Source of the DNA: Branchiostoma floridae
Taxonomy: Eukaryota > Chordata > Leptocardii > Amphioxiformes > Branchiostomatidae
Direction: 5' to 3'
DNA: 64,000 nucleotides
NCBI RefSeq assembly: GCF_000003815.2
Contig: NC_049986.1
Location: 6,070,868 to 6,134,867, forward strand
Of this stretch, positions 1 to 15,000 are shown one piece after another; position 1 is the first letter of the stretch; every line of letters starts with the position of its first letter. A program made the position numbers and the translations under genes. The notes below the pieces were generated by a model. The model was not told where the DNA came from, did no database searches, and was given only the letters and a program-made list of their open reading frames with translations.

Positions 1-3000
1 AAAGCGCCGCCAAAATGGCCGGGAGCTTGCAAACTTCTGCTGTCCATAGTGTTGTTCCTGGTGATCATAAGTTGTCTTGGATTTGGGAAAGTATCGGTGA
101 TATCTATCACACAGTGTCTGGCACAGGCGAGGTTCGAAAACCGGACATACTCGTAAGTTGCTTAGCTTTCTATCTAGAGTCCATTCCAAGTCACAATGAG
201 GGATTTTTAATTTGGTGATATAATAAGTTTCAATTACCTACTACCTGCCTAGTCCCTTGACCTCCAGGTCGTTGGGCAAGGTATCCATAAAGAAAGAGAG
301 CTGAATTGTTTTGAATATAGGAATATCTAAACCACAATGATTGATTATTTTTTAAACAAAATTGACTAAGAAAATAGTAGAATTTCTTTGAGTATTTCAG
401 AACATTTTGAAAGGAACTGTCCGAAAATATATTAATTTAGAACTATTGTCAAACTTTTATGCGATTCTTTCACATTTACAAATATTTGTAAACTTTGCCA
501 AATGGTAAAATTAGTTTCAGTTTCAGTTTATTTATTTATCCAGGAAAATACATCGCCTACTGGCGTTTTTCAATACCTCCTGGGGGGCCGGGAGACCCCA
601 ACATAAAATAACACAAAATCACAACAACTGAATCAAAATTGAAATCAAAGGTCAAACTTAAATAACTGAACTTCAAGTGTCAACTATTTACAATACAAAT
701 AACTCAGGATAACTTAATATAATGATGGTAGTAATAATAACAATAATAACACATTCAGGCAGTGGATCAACTTAAAATCAAAGTAACGAAAAGTGGAATT
801 TGCATATCAATGTGTCGCTGGTCGGGCAGTGTTTGTTTCAAAGTCGATTTGCAAATGAAAAATAACAGTCAGAAGAGAACATAAATGTCAGTCTTAGCAT
901 CAAAACATAATACAGAAATCAAACAAAAGGATCCACTGTGATATGACAGGAACTAAAGTTAAAATACATACAATCAGAATCCTTTAGTCCTGGTACAATC
1001 GTTTAAACTGTGACAGTGTCCTCGCAGATCTTAATTGGGACGACAGGGAATTCCAGAGCACCGCCCCTGAGTATGAAAAAGCTTTCTTTCTATATTCAGA
1101 TTTAGCTTTAGGCAGCAGGAGTCCACCTTGTGATCTAAGACGGGTATTATGTGTGTGTATTTCTGAGAGTTGGGAGAACAATGCAGTAAGATGGGGAGGG
1201 GTCATGCCGTTAAGTGCCTTGAAAACGAGCGTTGCCTTACTTCTTTTATGTACATCAACTATTTGGACCCATCCAAGACTACGTAAGACGTTTGATGTAG
1301 AAGTATGGCGATCGTACCCCATGATCACGCGACCAGCTCTAGTTTGGAGTTTCTGTAGTTTATCCAGACTTCCTTTACCCCCTTGATCCCAGACAGTGCT
1401 GCAATACTGTATGTGTGGGAGAAATAGGGCTTTGTAAATTGTGAGCAGCGCCTCTCTATCCAGGTAGTGTTTAAGGTACTTCATTATTCCGATTATTTGA
1501 GCTAGCTTCTTGTTAAGATGATCACAGTGATCATGCCACTTTAACATGTTATCAATAATGACTCCAAGATACTTGAATTTATCAACTTGGTCAAGAGTAG
1601 TGCCAGCTAAAGTAATATCTAATTCAGTGTTAATATCGTTTGCTCTTGACGAACCCACTAACATCGTTTTACATTTCGTGGGGTTTAACGACAATTTGTT
1701 AGCCGCAAACCACTGGGAAAGTCTGGCTGAGTCGCTCTGGATGGCCTGCTCAATTGCCTGTACATTGCGTGCCGCGAAGTAAATTATCGTATCGTCGGCA
1801 TACAGTGCAATCTTACAGAGTTGCATGCAATTTGGTAAGTCATTCACATATATGATAAACAGAAGTGGGCCTAATATTGACCCTTGAGGGACTCCGCAGG
1901 TGACATTGATAGCTGAGGATAGAACTGAGTTAATGCATGTATGTTGTATCCTCCCAGTCAAGTATGACTGGAACCATTTGCAAGCCATGTCATCTGCACC
2001 GTATTGTTGGAGTTTACGTACCATTATGTTGTGGTCAAGGGTATCGAAAGCTCGAGACAAGTCACAAAATACCACTCCGGTTAATTCCCTCTTGTCAATA
2101 GAGCTTACCCACTCCTCAATCACCGAGTGAAGCGCTGTCTCACAAGAGTGTTTCTTTCTGAACCCAGACTGGTACTGTGTTAAGAGTCTATTTTGGGTCA
2201 GATACTGATATAGTTGATTGTGGACAGCTCTTTCAAGTATTTTGGATACCCCAGATAAGAGTGATACAGGGCGATAGTTGCCAGGATTTGTTTTGTCTCC
2301 TTTCTTATGGATTGGGACGATTTTGGACTGCTTCCAACTTTTCGGGAAGTGACCAATCATCAGGGAGTTGTTGAACAGTCTTGTCAGAGGAGGACCAAGT
2401 ATGTGCGCTCCAAGTTTTAAAAGCTTGTTATCAAAACTGTCTATCCCAGTGGCTTTTCCAACTTTGAGCGTGGATAACTGGTTCACAACAAAAGAGTCCG
2501 TGATAGGAGTAAAGGCAAACGTGCTAACAGCTTTGTTAACAAACTGTAAAGGAGAGAACTGGGAAACAGTACTTGGGATAGACTGATACAAGTCATGCAC
2601 GACTTTATGGAAGAATTCATTAAAACATTCTGCTATTCTGTTACTGTTGGTGATATTCTGACCATCATATTTAATACAAGTGATAGCGTTAGCCGTTGTT
2701 CTTGGAAGCAGGTTTCGGATAGCCTTCCATAGACCTGCTTTGCCTCTTTCAGTCCCTTCCATAATTGATTTTGTGGCATGATCTTTCTTGGCCTTACGAC
2801 ATATGTAGTTAACCTGGTTTTTCATAGTCTTGTATTCAGCCATGTCATGGGTACTACCTGAGCGTTTGGCCTTCTTGTACAGGTGATCCCTAATAGAAAT
2901 CAGCTTACGTATGTCATTAGTTAGCCATGGAGCAGGCGTCCCTTTGACTTTGAGCTTCTTTAAGGGAGCATGCACATTTACAGCACTGTTTAGAAGGTCT

Positions 3001-6000
3001 TCCCACGCTGTCAGCTGCTCATCTACAGTTGGAAAGTCTTCTATAATGTGCCATGGTACCTGTGCTAGGTCACGGAGATAACTCTCCTCGCTGAAATTTT
3101 TGTAGTTTCTTCTTTTGATTACAGTTGGTTGAGACCTGGTATTGTTAACTCTGTGGTAAGTAAAAACCATCGCACGGTCGCTAAACCCCCCCTTCGTAGG
3201 TACCATAATTGTGCAGGTGTGATTTCTCGTTTGTAAGGATAACGTCAATACAAGTGCTGGACGTGTCCGTTTCTCTTGTTGGAGTAGTTATTACGTTATC
3301 AAGTTGATGTAACATACAAGAAAAACGTAACTTGCCGATAGGACCTGAGTTTTCAGTCACTAATGAATCACAGTTTAAATCCCCCATTATCATTATTTCT
3401 TTATCCTCACTCCCAACATTGTCCATACATTCATCTAGTTTGTCAAAAAAGTTGTGGTTGTCGGTAGGGGGGCGGTACATACTGCATACTAGTATATTTT
3501 TCCGAGAGGGTGGCATAAGCTCAGCCCAGACCGCCTCAAGGCCAGGAATTTCAAGGTCAGGGCGGGCTTTAAAAGGGATCTGGTTTGAAATGTAGAGAGC
3601 AACACCGCCTCCGTGCCTTGAACCACGGTCGTGTCTAAGTGTATTGTAACCACCTATCGACACGAGACCATCAGTGATTGTGTCATCCAACAATGTTTCT
3701 GTCACAGCAAATACATCTGCCTTACTGTAGTCTAAGAAAGCTTCTAGCTGGGCTTTCTTTCTTACCAGGCTGCGGATGTTTTGGTGGGCAAACAAAAGAC
3801 CCTTATGATCAGATTTAACAGGTGCATCTTCACTAACTGTAAAGAAATTCTCAGGGTCGAGAGAAAGAGAGTCACCATCTACAACATCTGGCATAGCAGA
3901 GCATTTACGACAAATCCAGTTATCTGTCATGTTGTTTACATCCGTTACAAATGCACAAGTGGTGTGAAACCGGGTTTCACACCACAAAATTAGTTTATTG
4001 TTCTCGTGAAAGGAAGTCATATTGTTGCCTCTGTATAACCTAGATTTCACTGCCGGGTAGGCCATGTATACATGACACCCAACCATACACAAAGATGTGT
4101 GCCCACTGACCCATTTACAAAATGTTACAAAAATGGTAGAAAATAGGAAATAATGGTAGAATGCTTTTACCATTATTTAGAAACCGTTCAAAGTAACTAA
4201 ATCCACATCATGAATATTTCAAAATTTTACGGAACCTCGGATATATTCATAAAGTTGAAACAGCGTTAAAATATGTCTGAGTATCAAATGTCATTGACAT
4301 ATAATTACAAACATTTAAAATCAATTCTAAAAAAATAAAAAAATAACCGCACGGTGACTTGGAATGAATGGAGTTATATACATGTTAGAGACATAGTCGG
4401 GGGTCTCCGAGTGCATTAGACTGTTCAGCAATTCGAGTGCATTAGACAATATAGTTCTCTTTTTAAATGTTTTGTTTGTTTTAAGACAGACAGGGGCAAT
4501 GTGGCACTGCACTCATGTTGGTAACGTTTTATCACTGCTACATGCAGAAAAAGAAACAGGTATAGGTAATCTCATACACGTTTTGATGCCTTCTGTGGCA
4601 GTTGGTTGTTTTCCACTGTGTCTAGATACTACATACAGGAGCCAGGTCCTGTCAAATCGATTTCGATGCACCGATCGATATATAACACACATATTTGCCT
4701 GATTATGTAAAGTAAACATTAAATTTGTTGTACCAAATTTGCTTAAAAATTAAACTTCCAGACCCATAATTTCTGACAAAAGCATAATTTCGAAGAAAAA
4801 AAACGTATCATTTTGGTAATTCCTTTGAAAAGTTTTATTTGACTACCAATTTTCATTGACAAACATTGACTTTCAATTTTTTTGCCCCTCCCCTCAGAAA
4901 ATCGCATTTTCAACTATGCAGAATAAGTGTTGTAGATTGACACTTCGTTAGCAATAAGGTTATACCACAATTTGATCATAAAAATCATGCTGGCTGTGAT
5001 GGAGCAAAGACCCCTCTACCACAAAATTAGGTCAAACCTTTTCTGTAATGTGGGTGCAATGAAATCACATTTCTATGCCTCTTTCAGGACTTGGCCACTG
5101 TACTAAGAGCATATCGTTGAAGGTCTCGATAAATTTTTCAACTAACACAAAATAAGTTTCAATCTTGTAATTTTGACATCTCTCTTTTGCAGACCACCTT
5201 CCCACAACATCACTATTGTACAGTCCTGTGAAGATGAGCAACCAGAACCCATCATCAACATGATCCTCCTGATCCTGATGGTACCGTACGGCATCACGCT
5301 ACTCAGGTGTCTGTGGGTGACGGGATGTAGAGGCGTCTATCCCTGGCCTACATGGACGGCCATCGGTGTGGTAAGTGAAATTAGACTTTTTTTATTTACG
5401 AAATGTATGAATAATGAATGGTATTGCTCTCTCTCTCTCTCTCTTTCCCTCTCTCTCTCTCTATGTGTGTGTATCTATGTGTGTGTGTGTGTGTGTGTGT
5501 TTATGCATATGCGTGTGAATGCGTGTTTGTGTGTGTGTGCCACGTGTTTTGTGTGTTTGTGTGTGTGTGCAAGTGTGTGTGTGTAAGTGTGTGTGTGTGT
5601 GTGTAAGTGTGTGTGTGTGTGCGTGCGTGTGTGTGTGTGTATTTGTGGCTGTGCTTGTTTGTTTGTATGTTTGGCTTCATTCCCTGCGCACAGTCTTTGA
5701 CCTACGACACGATGACGCGAGACAGCACTTTATATGGCATTAGCCTAGCCTAACTCATAACTCTAAAATCTCCGGAAATTTATATATTCATCATGAACTA
5801 TATACCGTGCCCCTTGTCACGTACTTCTCTGTTACAGCGACGTTTATTTGCCACGCCTTTTCAATCGAACACGTTTGTGGGTTGAATCACAAAGATCTAT
5901 CTTTCTTCCTAGTCAGGCCATGTTGATTAGATTGTCGATAATTTAAAAAAAAAGTTGATTGGGGAAATTGATGCGCGCGCAAATATCCTCCATTTGATCG

Positions 6001-9000
6001 AATCAAAAAAGACGATTTTTGTTGTTTCAAGCGTTGTCGAATGACGTGTCAGCGACTGAGACCTGCGTGCTTAGTACATACATTCACGTGTACTTTGACC
6101 TTGTACGTTTGATAAATGTTTAATGTTGTTTTTTGCGTCTTGGTCTTTGTTCCATTGTACAAAATGGCTACTCTCCAAGCAGAGATTAGGCTTCGGCTGT
6201 TTTTGTTTTTCAACGTTTTTTTATTTTTTATTTTTTTATCGGGCTTTCTATTTTGAATTGTATATTATATTGTCAATGCAAGGTATAATACAAAACAAAA
6301 AGCATGATTAAAAAAAAGACTAAAAACTTAAAAAGGAAACAGCCGGACCCTAACCTTGGAGAGTACAAAATGGCGGACACACCCAATCTCGCGGACGGTC
6401 ACGTAATAAAATTACCCTCCCTCATTGGACTTGGTGGCTAATTTTGAACTGTCCAATAAAGGGATATCAAGCTATGTTGATATTTCACACTGACGTGTTG
6501 ATCGAGTGAAATTCAAAGTATCTTGACCCCGAGATAGGGTTTGGTTATAATATAAAGGGGTCTAACAACTATGTACATGTAACTGTGTTAGATTTATGAT
6601 TATTACTTGATAATCTAAATTAAACTTGCGTAACGTACTTTGCGTAAAACAGTGATGCATATTTGCCTTTAATTCAAGAAAAAAGGGAGTCTTTATAATA
6701 GAACCATTTGCGACGTCACATAGCTTAACGACAGGGTATTTGGCTCATAAAGCCCAGAGGTCCTGGCTCGATCCCTCTGATATGCTCCGACGTTGCATGC
6801 TCATATCATGTGAAAGGCACTTAAGACGACTTTCCTCGCGTAAAATAGTAACTCGCTTCGTTCAGGGCCACCCTCGAATAGGTGAACGGGTTTCTTTTGT
6901 TTAAAGATACCTACACCTCGATCGAGCACGTTAAAGACCACGACCCACCGCCCACCCTCTCCCACCCCAACCTATGAAAAAAAAGGACGGGTCATTCTAG
7001 CATTGAGCTCCTTCGTGGCTTTCCACGAGCGCTGATGGTTATTGTTCGAGGGAGCTCGAGCTCAGATTCACCCGCTAGATGCTGGGTACTCCGAGGAGCC
7101 AGAAAGTGGTCACGCCCGAAAGTGCCCTTGAACTACCCAGAGGGCCCTTTCTTACGCTAAGACTTCTAAAGCCTAAGGCCTACGTCACATTTCCTACCCA
7201 GGGCCCGGCCGGGGTGTTTTCGGAAACAAAAATTAAGTTAAACGTTTATGCCAAGAATTATCCGCAAAGCATGCTTAATTACATTATTTTTGTGTTTTTC
7301 TTGTCTTTTATATCGTGATTTTCGTTCCCCAAAACAGCCCGGTCGGAGCCCCTTTTCGAAATGTGACGCTGGGCTTACACAATACTTGTTGTAACATTCT
7401 TTAAGGGACTTCTGGCCAGCACAGCCGAAGTTTTCGCCCTCGGTCTCTTCATGCTGGAAGCCCTTACAACCGTGAAAAGCGCCCTCGGCATTCTCCTGAT
7501 GAACAGCATCTACGCCATGCAGATCTTCTTCCAGCTAGTGTACGAATGTTACAAGTTCGTTCGCCCGCACAAGACGGGGGAGCGGGCGCCATCTTGGAAA
7601 AAGCTGCTGACTTTTCTGTTGGCCGACTGTTTGGGGATCGCCGCTTTCGTCGCGATCGTGTACTTCAGTTCTATGGAGGGGAATGATCCAGATGGTGAGA
7701 AATTATAATCTTTCTGACAATCTTTTTTCCCCTGTCAAAAGCCTTTTTAAATATATCAATATCATGATGGTAATATCTGTTTGCTACGTATATGTGGATT
7801 GCCAACATGTAAACTATGTACTATATAAACGTAAGACATTTGGACATTACATATATTATTCAGAGATTATAATGGTATATATATATATATAATCGTAGTA
7901 CAATGTTCAATTCCTTCCCAAATATTCCACTAACATCTGTGCAGTATTACATTCCATGTTTGTAACATTTTTTAGAATTTTTTTTAGAATTTAATTATTT
8001 GTCTTATATTAAACCAATCATAGGTTGGTGGAAGGTTCCACTGTGCGTGCTTCTTATATCCACCGCCTGGTCTCCTGTCATCCAAAAGCTTCAAACACGC
8101 ACTCGGAACTCCGCCACGATGGACACCGAGTCATCCCGAACCAATACCGAAGAACGACACAAGGCCGACCCGAAGGAGGGCGAAGATGACGTCATGGACA
8201 TCAGCAAGCGGAAGGACGGTCGCCTGACCTCCAGTCTGATCACCAGCTTCTGGAAACTTCTTCTGACGCCAGCTGTGGTGACACTTTACGTGTGGCACTA
8301 TCAGGTACAGTAATGGACATCTTAGACACATTCTAGCAACATGTTATGAACAATTTTGCTCTCAGCTCTTTAGCTTCATAAGCGTATTCGCCATTTTGAG
8401 TACGCATGACCAGTGACAAGAATCGTGGGTAATATGTCAAATAGGTGAAGGCTGCTGATCTGTAAACAGAAGGGGTCCAAAACTATATATCAAGTTTAAC
8501 TTATGTACCAAAAAATGCCTAATCTAGTTGTCATTTGAAGTATACGTTGACAGTTGAGTTTGAGTTATGTGTTTTCAATAAGAAGTGTAAATATATGACA
8601 TTGTAGGTATTGGCACTCAATATCAGCTAAGCTGTCTGGGTATGTCATGTATTGCATTGTCTACAATGTCAATAAATCTGAATCTTCCCAGATTGGAGAC
8701 GTTCGGACCATGTGGAGCTTGTCCGGATGGAACACTATCACGGCTTTCCATCCGGCGTTCGACGAACTGTTGGTCAACATCTTCTGCAGCGTGGGGGCTT
8801 ACGTTCTGTCGGTGTTTGCTTGCAGGTGTGTCAAATAAGTACTGTACTACAGTAAATACAGTTAAGTTCGCGGGAGCGCCCAGTGCAGTCTCATACAATA
8901 ATGGATAAATGTTCGCGGTAATTTTAAGTTCGCGGTGAAGTTCCCACCCCTAAAACCACGAACATAAAACCAGCGCGAACATTTCCTACGTTATCTCCGA

Positions 9001-12000
9001 CAAACATCCATTTAGTTGTTTAAAAAGGCTCGGACTCAATTGCTATTGGAGGCAGATGTTAAAAAGTACAATGGTCTAAGATGAATTAGATGACACGATT
9101 AAAAATCTCAGTACAAACATCCCCTTTTTCTTCAATAATGGCCGTTATGATTTCTTAACGTTAAACATTTTTTTCTACAGTACGTATACGTAGTTATGTA
9201 CTTCATTTTACCAATGGTAATGGGAATAAGATATCACCAAATCAGTATATTTCTATCTTATTGAAATATTACGACATCATTACATCACTAGCACTGAACA
9301 GAGACGGTGGTTTTATACACTTTCTGGCACGTTTTATAAATTGCTGACGTCACGTATCCACAAGATCACGTGTCCGTACCTCTCGCGAGTTTACGATCTG
9401 ATTGGTCATCAGTATTGATCCTGTGGAAGGTGACAGTGGCCATTGGAAATTTGATCCGTGTGTACTTTTTTGTGTTGGCAGAAAGTTTAGCATTGTACTA
9501 TCAATGCATTTCTTTTCTTTTACAACTGTTACAGTATCTGTGTGTACTACATCGGCTTCACGGCCCCCTTGTTGTTGGGCACAGTTGACGCCTTCCTGCT
9601 TATCTACATCATCCCCATTTGTGAGGTTTTCATACCTCGTGAGGCCTGTGAAGCAGAGGAGTCAAGGTTAGTTCACTTTTATGCAATACTATAAGTTCTC
9701 CGTCTCATCACTTAGAAATGATATGCGCAACTCAGGTTTTAAAGCATAGATGCCAAGTAAAGCATGGATGTCAAGTATAAATTATTCTATAAAAGTGTCC
9801 CAAACCTCAAATCACTGTCTTCATTACTTTGCAGGCGACACCCAGTAGCGGTAGGTAATACTAATTGAGAAGGAAAAAAAACATGGACAATTCAACTAAT
9901 GTTCTAATATTATGTCACGATATGTAACGTATTCTCCTGAATCAAACACACTCGGACACTCATACATTCTCAATAACTTATGCACTTATGTGCACAAAGA
10001 ATGAAGACAGACATATAGGCAGACAGACAGGCAGGCAAATAGACAGACAGGCAGGTAGGCAGACAGACAGACAGACAGACAGAAAGAGACAGACAGACAG
10101 AAAGATAGGCAGACAGAGACAGACAGACAGGCAGACGGACGGACAGACAGGCAGACAGACAGACAGACAGACAGACAGGCAGACAGACAGACAGACAGAC
10201 AGACAAACGGACAGACAGACAGAAAGGCAGACAGACAGACAGACAGACAGACAGAAAGGCAGACAGACAGACAGACTCAAAACAATGCTCCTTTTAATGC
10301 TTATGATTGATGATTCTATCCTTCTCTAGGTACGTCTGGGGGATTCCTGCAGCAGTTGGCCTGTACATCGCACAAACCATCGCCGTGTGGAGTCTGGTCG
10401 TTCAGAGTCCCAGCGGAATCCTGGAGAAGGAGTCACAGGTATGAATTTTAGATTTATTTTTGTTTTAGACTGATTAAAGAGAATGCGCAAGAACTACAAA
10501 GCTGTTCTGTTGCCCAAATAAGGGCTACGTTGTCTACTGCACCGCAAAATTTATTTGCCAATGTTCAAAAACTATTCACAAATGATCCCAACCTTTTACT
10601 TTTTTTCAAGTTGAGACCTTTTTCAATACTACATATTATGTCAATGTTTTAGTAATCTAATGACATAACATACAGATTGTGGCATATCAAATGTATTCAT
10701 TTCAATAGAATATCGCATTTCAAAGTTCCTATTCAGCCTGTGTAACTTAGGTAGGTAAAATCTCTATACATTCATACAAGTGCAAAATGACTCATATTGT
10801 AATGTTGCTCTGTTTTTTATTCAAGATCTTCTGGCTTCCTGGATACAACAGCGTTTTCCTGGAGCAGTGGCTGATGCTGAGCCGAAAAACTAAACACAGC
10901 AACCGGAAACAGTTCGTCCGGCGGGCCAAGACCATCCGGAACGCGTGTGTGTACGTCTGTAGCACCATGTACCACGAGGTGAGTTCAATCATAAGTTTTT
11001 GGATTACAAACATCATAAGAATTAAACTTTATGATGAATACGATTGATATTATTGGCAGAGACAACTGAATTTATTTCATGGCTTCAGCAGAACAGATAC
11101 AGTAGTTCTGCACTGAGGTAAAAGGTCCGATTTCAGGCGTTTCCAAACAATCATTTGTCTATGCACTCCTTTACGTTTGAGACCGCATTGCCAACACCAC
11201 TTGATTGTACTGAAGGTTTTAGCTGGTTTCACAATGTTTTCGCACCCTGGGCAACGGTGGTAACATCTATATCCGGAACCCTGGCACATTGTATCATGGG
11301 AAGTGTGAAAAAGGTCTATATAGTATGTTCATGTAAATACTTGACGCTCGGGACCGCATCTGAAAGCAGCGACACCTAGACCGCAGTGCAATGCTAACCA
11401 GCCATATTTCCCACAAGGAATGTGACAGACAGTCACTGAAACGGCGGTTGAATAAAACTCTTGGTTTTGCACACAAACATTTTGTTGTTCAGTGACTTAC
11501 CAGCCAGATAAAAGTTTTTTTGGGAAATAACTTCTTCTGCGTTTTTATCTTAATGTAGAGTTTCGTTCCAACACAAAAACAGTCAACCAGATCACGTGAA
11601 TACGTGGCGTCAGTATTTATCATCTTTATGTAGATTGACGCGTTTTCACCCAGATGTATCGTTAAGGTATTTAACTTTTTTTTACTTCAGTCTGAAGAAG
11701 AAATGGAACAGCTGCTCATCTCTTTGCGAGGCATCGCTAACGATTTACAGGACGAGGCTAACCGCCATTTTGAATCGCACATCTTCTTTGACGGCGGCTG
11801 TAAGCAGGGGCAGCCTTCACGGTGGGCGTTACAGCTCATGGCACTGATTGACAAGACTATGTGTCCACCAGGAGGTACAGTGTTGTCAGCTTTTCAAATA
11901 TACTGTAAATGCAGAAATTGTCGCGGTGGTTTTATGTTCGCGGTTTTCGCTTGCCAATATAGCGCGAACTTAAAACCACCGCGAACATTTTCCAATGGCG

Positions 12001-15000
12001 GTAAGAGACCAAAGTGCATGGTGCTTCCACGAACTTAAATCCCCGTGAACTTTAATGCATTCAAAGTATAATAATGTTAGTTCACCTTTATTTGCTGGTT
12101 AACCCATGTACTTACGGGGTATTCAGAGACGTCAAGACAACAATATTTTAAAAGCAAATAATGTCTTAGCAATTCGATACAATCGTCGATTGGATGTCCA
12201 TTTATAATCTTTTTTTTAAAGTTGTATTGTTAGAATGACTACTTTTCATAGAACCTCGTCAAGAAGACTTGAAACGTAGTCTTATTCAATTACTTGGAAC
12301 TATTTCTCATTAGAGGTGACGATATTCAACGGGCTGTCCTGTGAGAAGTGGGAAACACCGTACGGGCTACAGTTCTGCTGGACAGTGGGTGCGAGAAAGA
12401 TGTCGTTTAACGTCCATCTAAAGGACAACTCCAAGGTACCATCTGTTACTGTTATTTCATCATTTATGCCATTGCATACACAGTCCCTGGTGACTGATAA
12501 CTGACAACGGTTTCTCAAGATTTGAGGCAAAGAGATAGAGCAAGGAAGACACGTCAACAAAAAAACTTGCACCAGTAGATTCACCTTACACTATGACAAG
12601 GCTCCTACCATATCACTCACAGTACATGTCACAAGAAAACGCATGTAAGGATTTCGTGTTGCTCACCATAGTAATCACAATGCACGATAAATGCAGAACG
12701 TATTGCACTACAAAAAGTTTTTTATATATACAAATGCATTTCCATGCTTTCTTTAAGGATGTTAACAATTTGGTTTCCTATTCAGGTCAGGGCTAAAAAG
12801 CGATGGAGTCAAGTTATGTACATGTCGTATGTCCTCGACTATCTCGGTAAGTTATCGTACACATTTTGAGAAGTAGACAGGTATTCAAAAATATTTGCAA
12901 ATGATAGTACGTTTGGATCATTTGAGCTATGTACAAATAGTCAGTCAACTTATCTTCTACGGGTTTTGTATCAACAAGGAATTAGAAACAATCAAAAGCA
13001 GTACTAGTCAAAAAGGCGAAATGTTAAACAGTAAATAAATTTACTCCTAGGGTTTTTTATAAGCGAAAAAGGGTCAATTGACCGTGCACACGAAGTAAAA
13101 CGAATGTTGTTTTTTTAAGTCCTAGGAGTAACATGCATTGGCATAATACCGGTCGGTTTAATGCAATTTCTCAAGCAATGCTAATTTGGCAAATGATCAA
13201 CGCATCATTTTCTCCAGTTACATGTTGCTGTTACAGCTTACCTTTGCCACTTCTTCTGTGTAAATTATTTTGTCTCTCTGGTCCTGCTAAAAACATAATA
13301 TCGTAATTGGAACACACCGCGGAATTGCACGGAGAACGGGCGCGTGGTTGGAAGGGGGTGCACTATACCGGTCGAACGAAACACGGCACAATTAACTGCC
13401 GCTATGTACCTTTATTCATCCTCTGTTGTTCCTTTCTTTCTTTCCTGTTAGTAGTTGCACAAAACAAAAATCTGCATGAGCATCCAAAAAGTCATGAGAA
13501 AATGGGCGTATACTGACAAGAATTTTCATTTAATTTTGGTCCGTCACAACCGCTATGACGTAAAACTTTACTGCTGGCCGTAGCATTAAAAATGGCGGGA
13601 AAATGGCGGCGTACGTTCAATTTGACCCATTCAGCCGTAGATCCGGGCTATTATGCAACGGTTCCTCACACTTTTACACGAGTTGTAGGTCACCAAAAGA
13701 AATTCAAGATTGCTGTTGAATAATGCTCGTCTTGTGCCGTGAGCACATGTGATTATTATCTACAAATCTGGCGATGAACGTGACAGTGTGTTTGTCCCAC
13801 GACGAGCTCGCCTGCCCCGAAAATGACCTGACAACNNNNNNNNNNNNNNNNNNNNNNNNNNNNNNNNNNNNNNNNNNNNNNNNNNNNNNNNNNNNNNNNN
13901 NNNNNNNNNNNNNNNNNNNNNNNNNNNNNNNNNNNAACTATTGTTGCATGTGTAGATCTCTTTAGTTCCACTATTTCTAATCGACCGGTATAAGGCTTAT
14001 GACCGGTATTATGCCAATGCATGTTAATGTTAATGAAAAAAATACATCACGTTTTTTTCAGCTAACTACAATCCACTGGGCATGTCCTCCGGCGCCATCT
14101 TGGATGACGACATCGAGGCATCCTCGCCAAAGAAGTCAACGTCGACGTTTGAGCGCAGCGGACCGCATCGAGCGAGACTGAACGGGTCCTCCTGTTGGAC
14201 AGCAGAGGAAGACGGCTTACAGTACATAGAGGTAACTATGGTTTACAATAATTTACTATCAAGCACACAGCAACATCATTCGATGGTAACATGCGTGTCA
14301 AAGAAAGTTCAAGTTCTGTGGGTACAGATTGCTCTGTGCTTTTGGCTGCTTTCAATCACATGATTATGACGTAAATATCCTTTACCATATTCGATGGCTA
14401 AACCTGAAAAAAATTGTTTACTTAGTTACTCTGTGACGGAGGGTAGCCTCTGAAGGCAGAGTATTTGACCTATGTGATGGGTGCATCTGTATCTCTATGT
14501 TCCCTTTGCCGCATTTTTATGTAGTTTTGCATGTCGTCGGCACGCAGTTGCGCAATGATACAAGATATTTTTTCACGGTAGCTGCTTTTATGATCGTGGT
14601 AATGATTTTAGAAATAACCCCTATATTTCTGGTAATGTGGAACAGGCCATGCAAATTTTGGAATATCAGCAAAATTCTGTACGTTTCAAAGTTGAAGTGT
14701 TATCTTGTCTAATGAAGGTTGACCTAAGCGAGCCAATGGCCGTGACCGGACTGGTGGTACAGGGTCATCCCCATGCCGACGAGTGGGTCAAGAGCTTTGA
14801 GATCCGTTATTTGGACAAGTCTACGGCAAGGAGCGGCGCAACGACCGCACTCGGGGACGGAGCCTGGCGCCGGTATGGAGAGGGCGTTGATGGGGACGTC
14901 AAGGTACGATTACATTTTTTTTTACCCTGCCATATGTACAAAAAAAGACATTTTGGTTTAGTCGGGGATTTGACATCTGATGCAACGGGGCGCAAGGTGG

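Noticed and set aside
15-218. ATG at 15 in good context, as start of gene A
   Set aside because: It opens a different frame that ends at 218 and has no similarity to gene B; frame 1 continues gene B's first helix and splices correctly at 152/5193.
5173-5743. Cys/Val-rich open frames
   Set aside because: Products of the GT microsatellite next to exon 2; only 5193-5370 is coding.
10006-10275. CRISPR-like array
   Set aside because: Simple tetranucleotide repeat without spacers, in a eukaryotic intron.
9970-10329. Long open frames on both strands in the GACA array
   Set aside because: Low-complexity repeat translation only.
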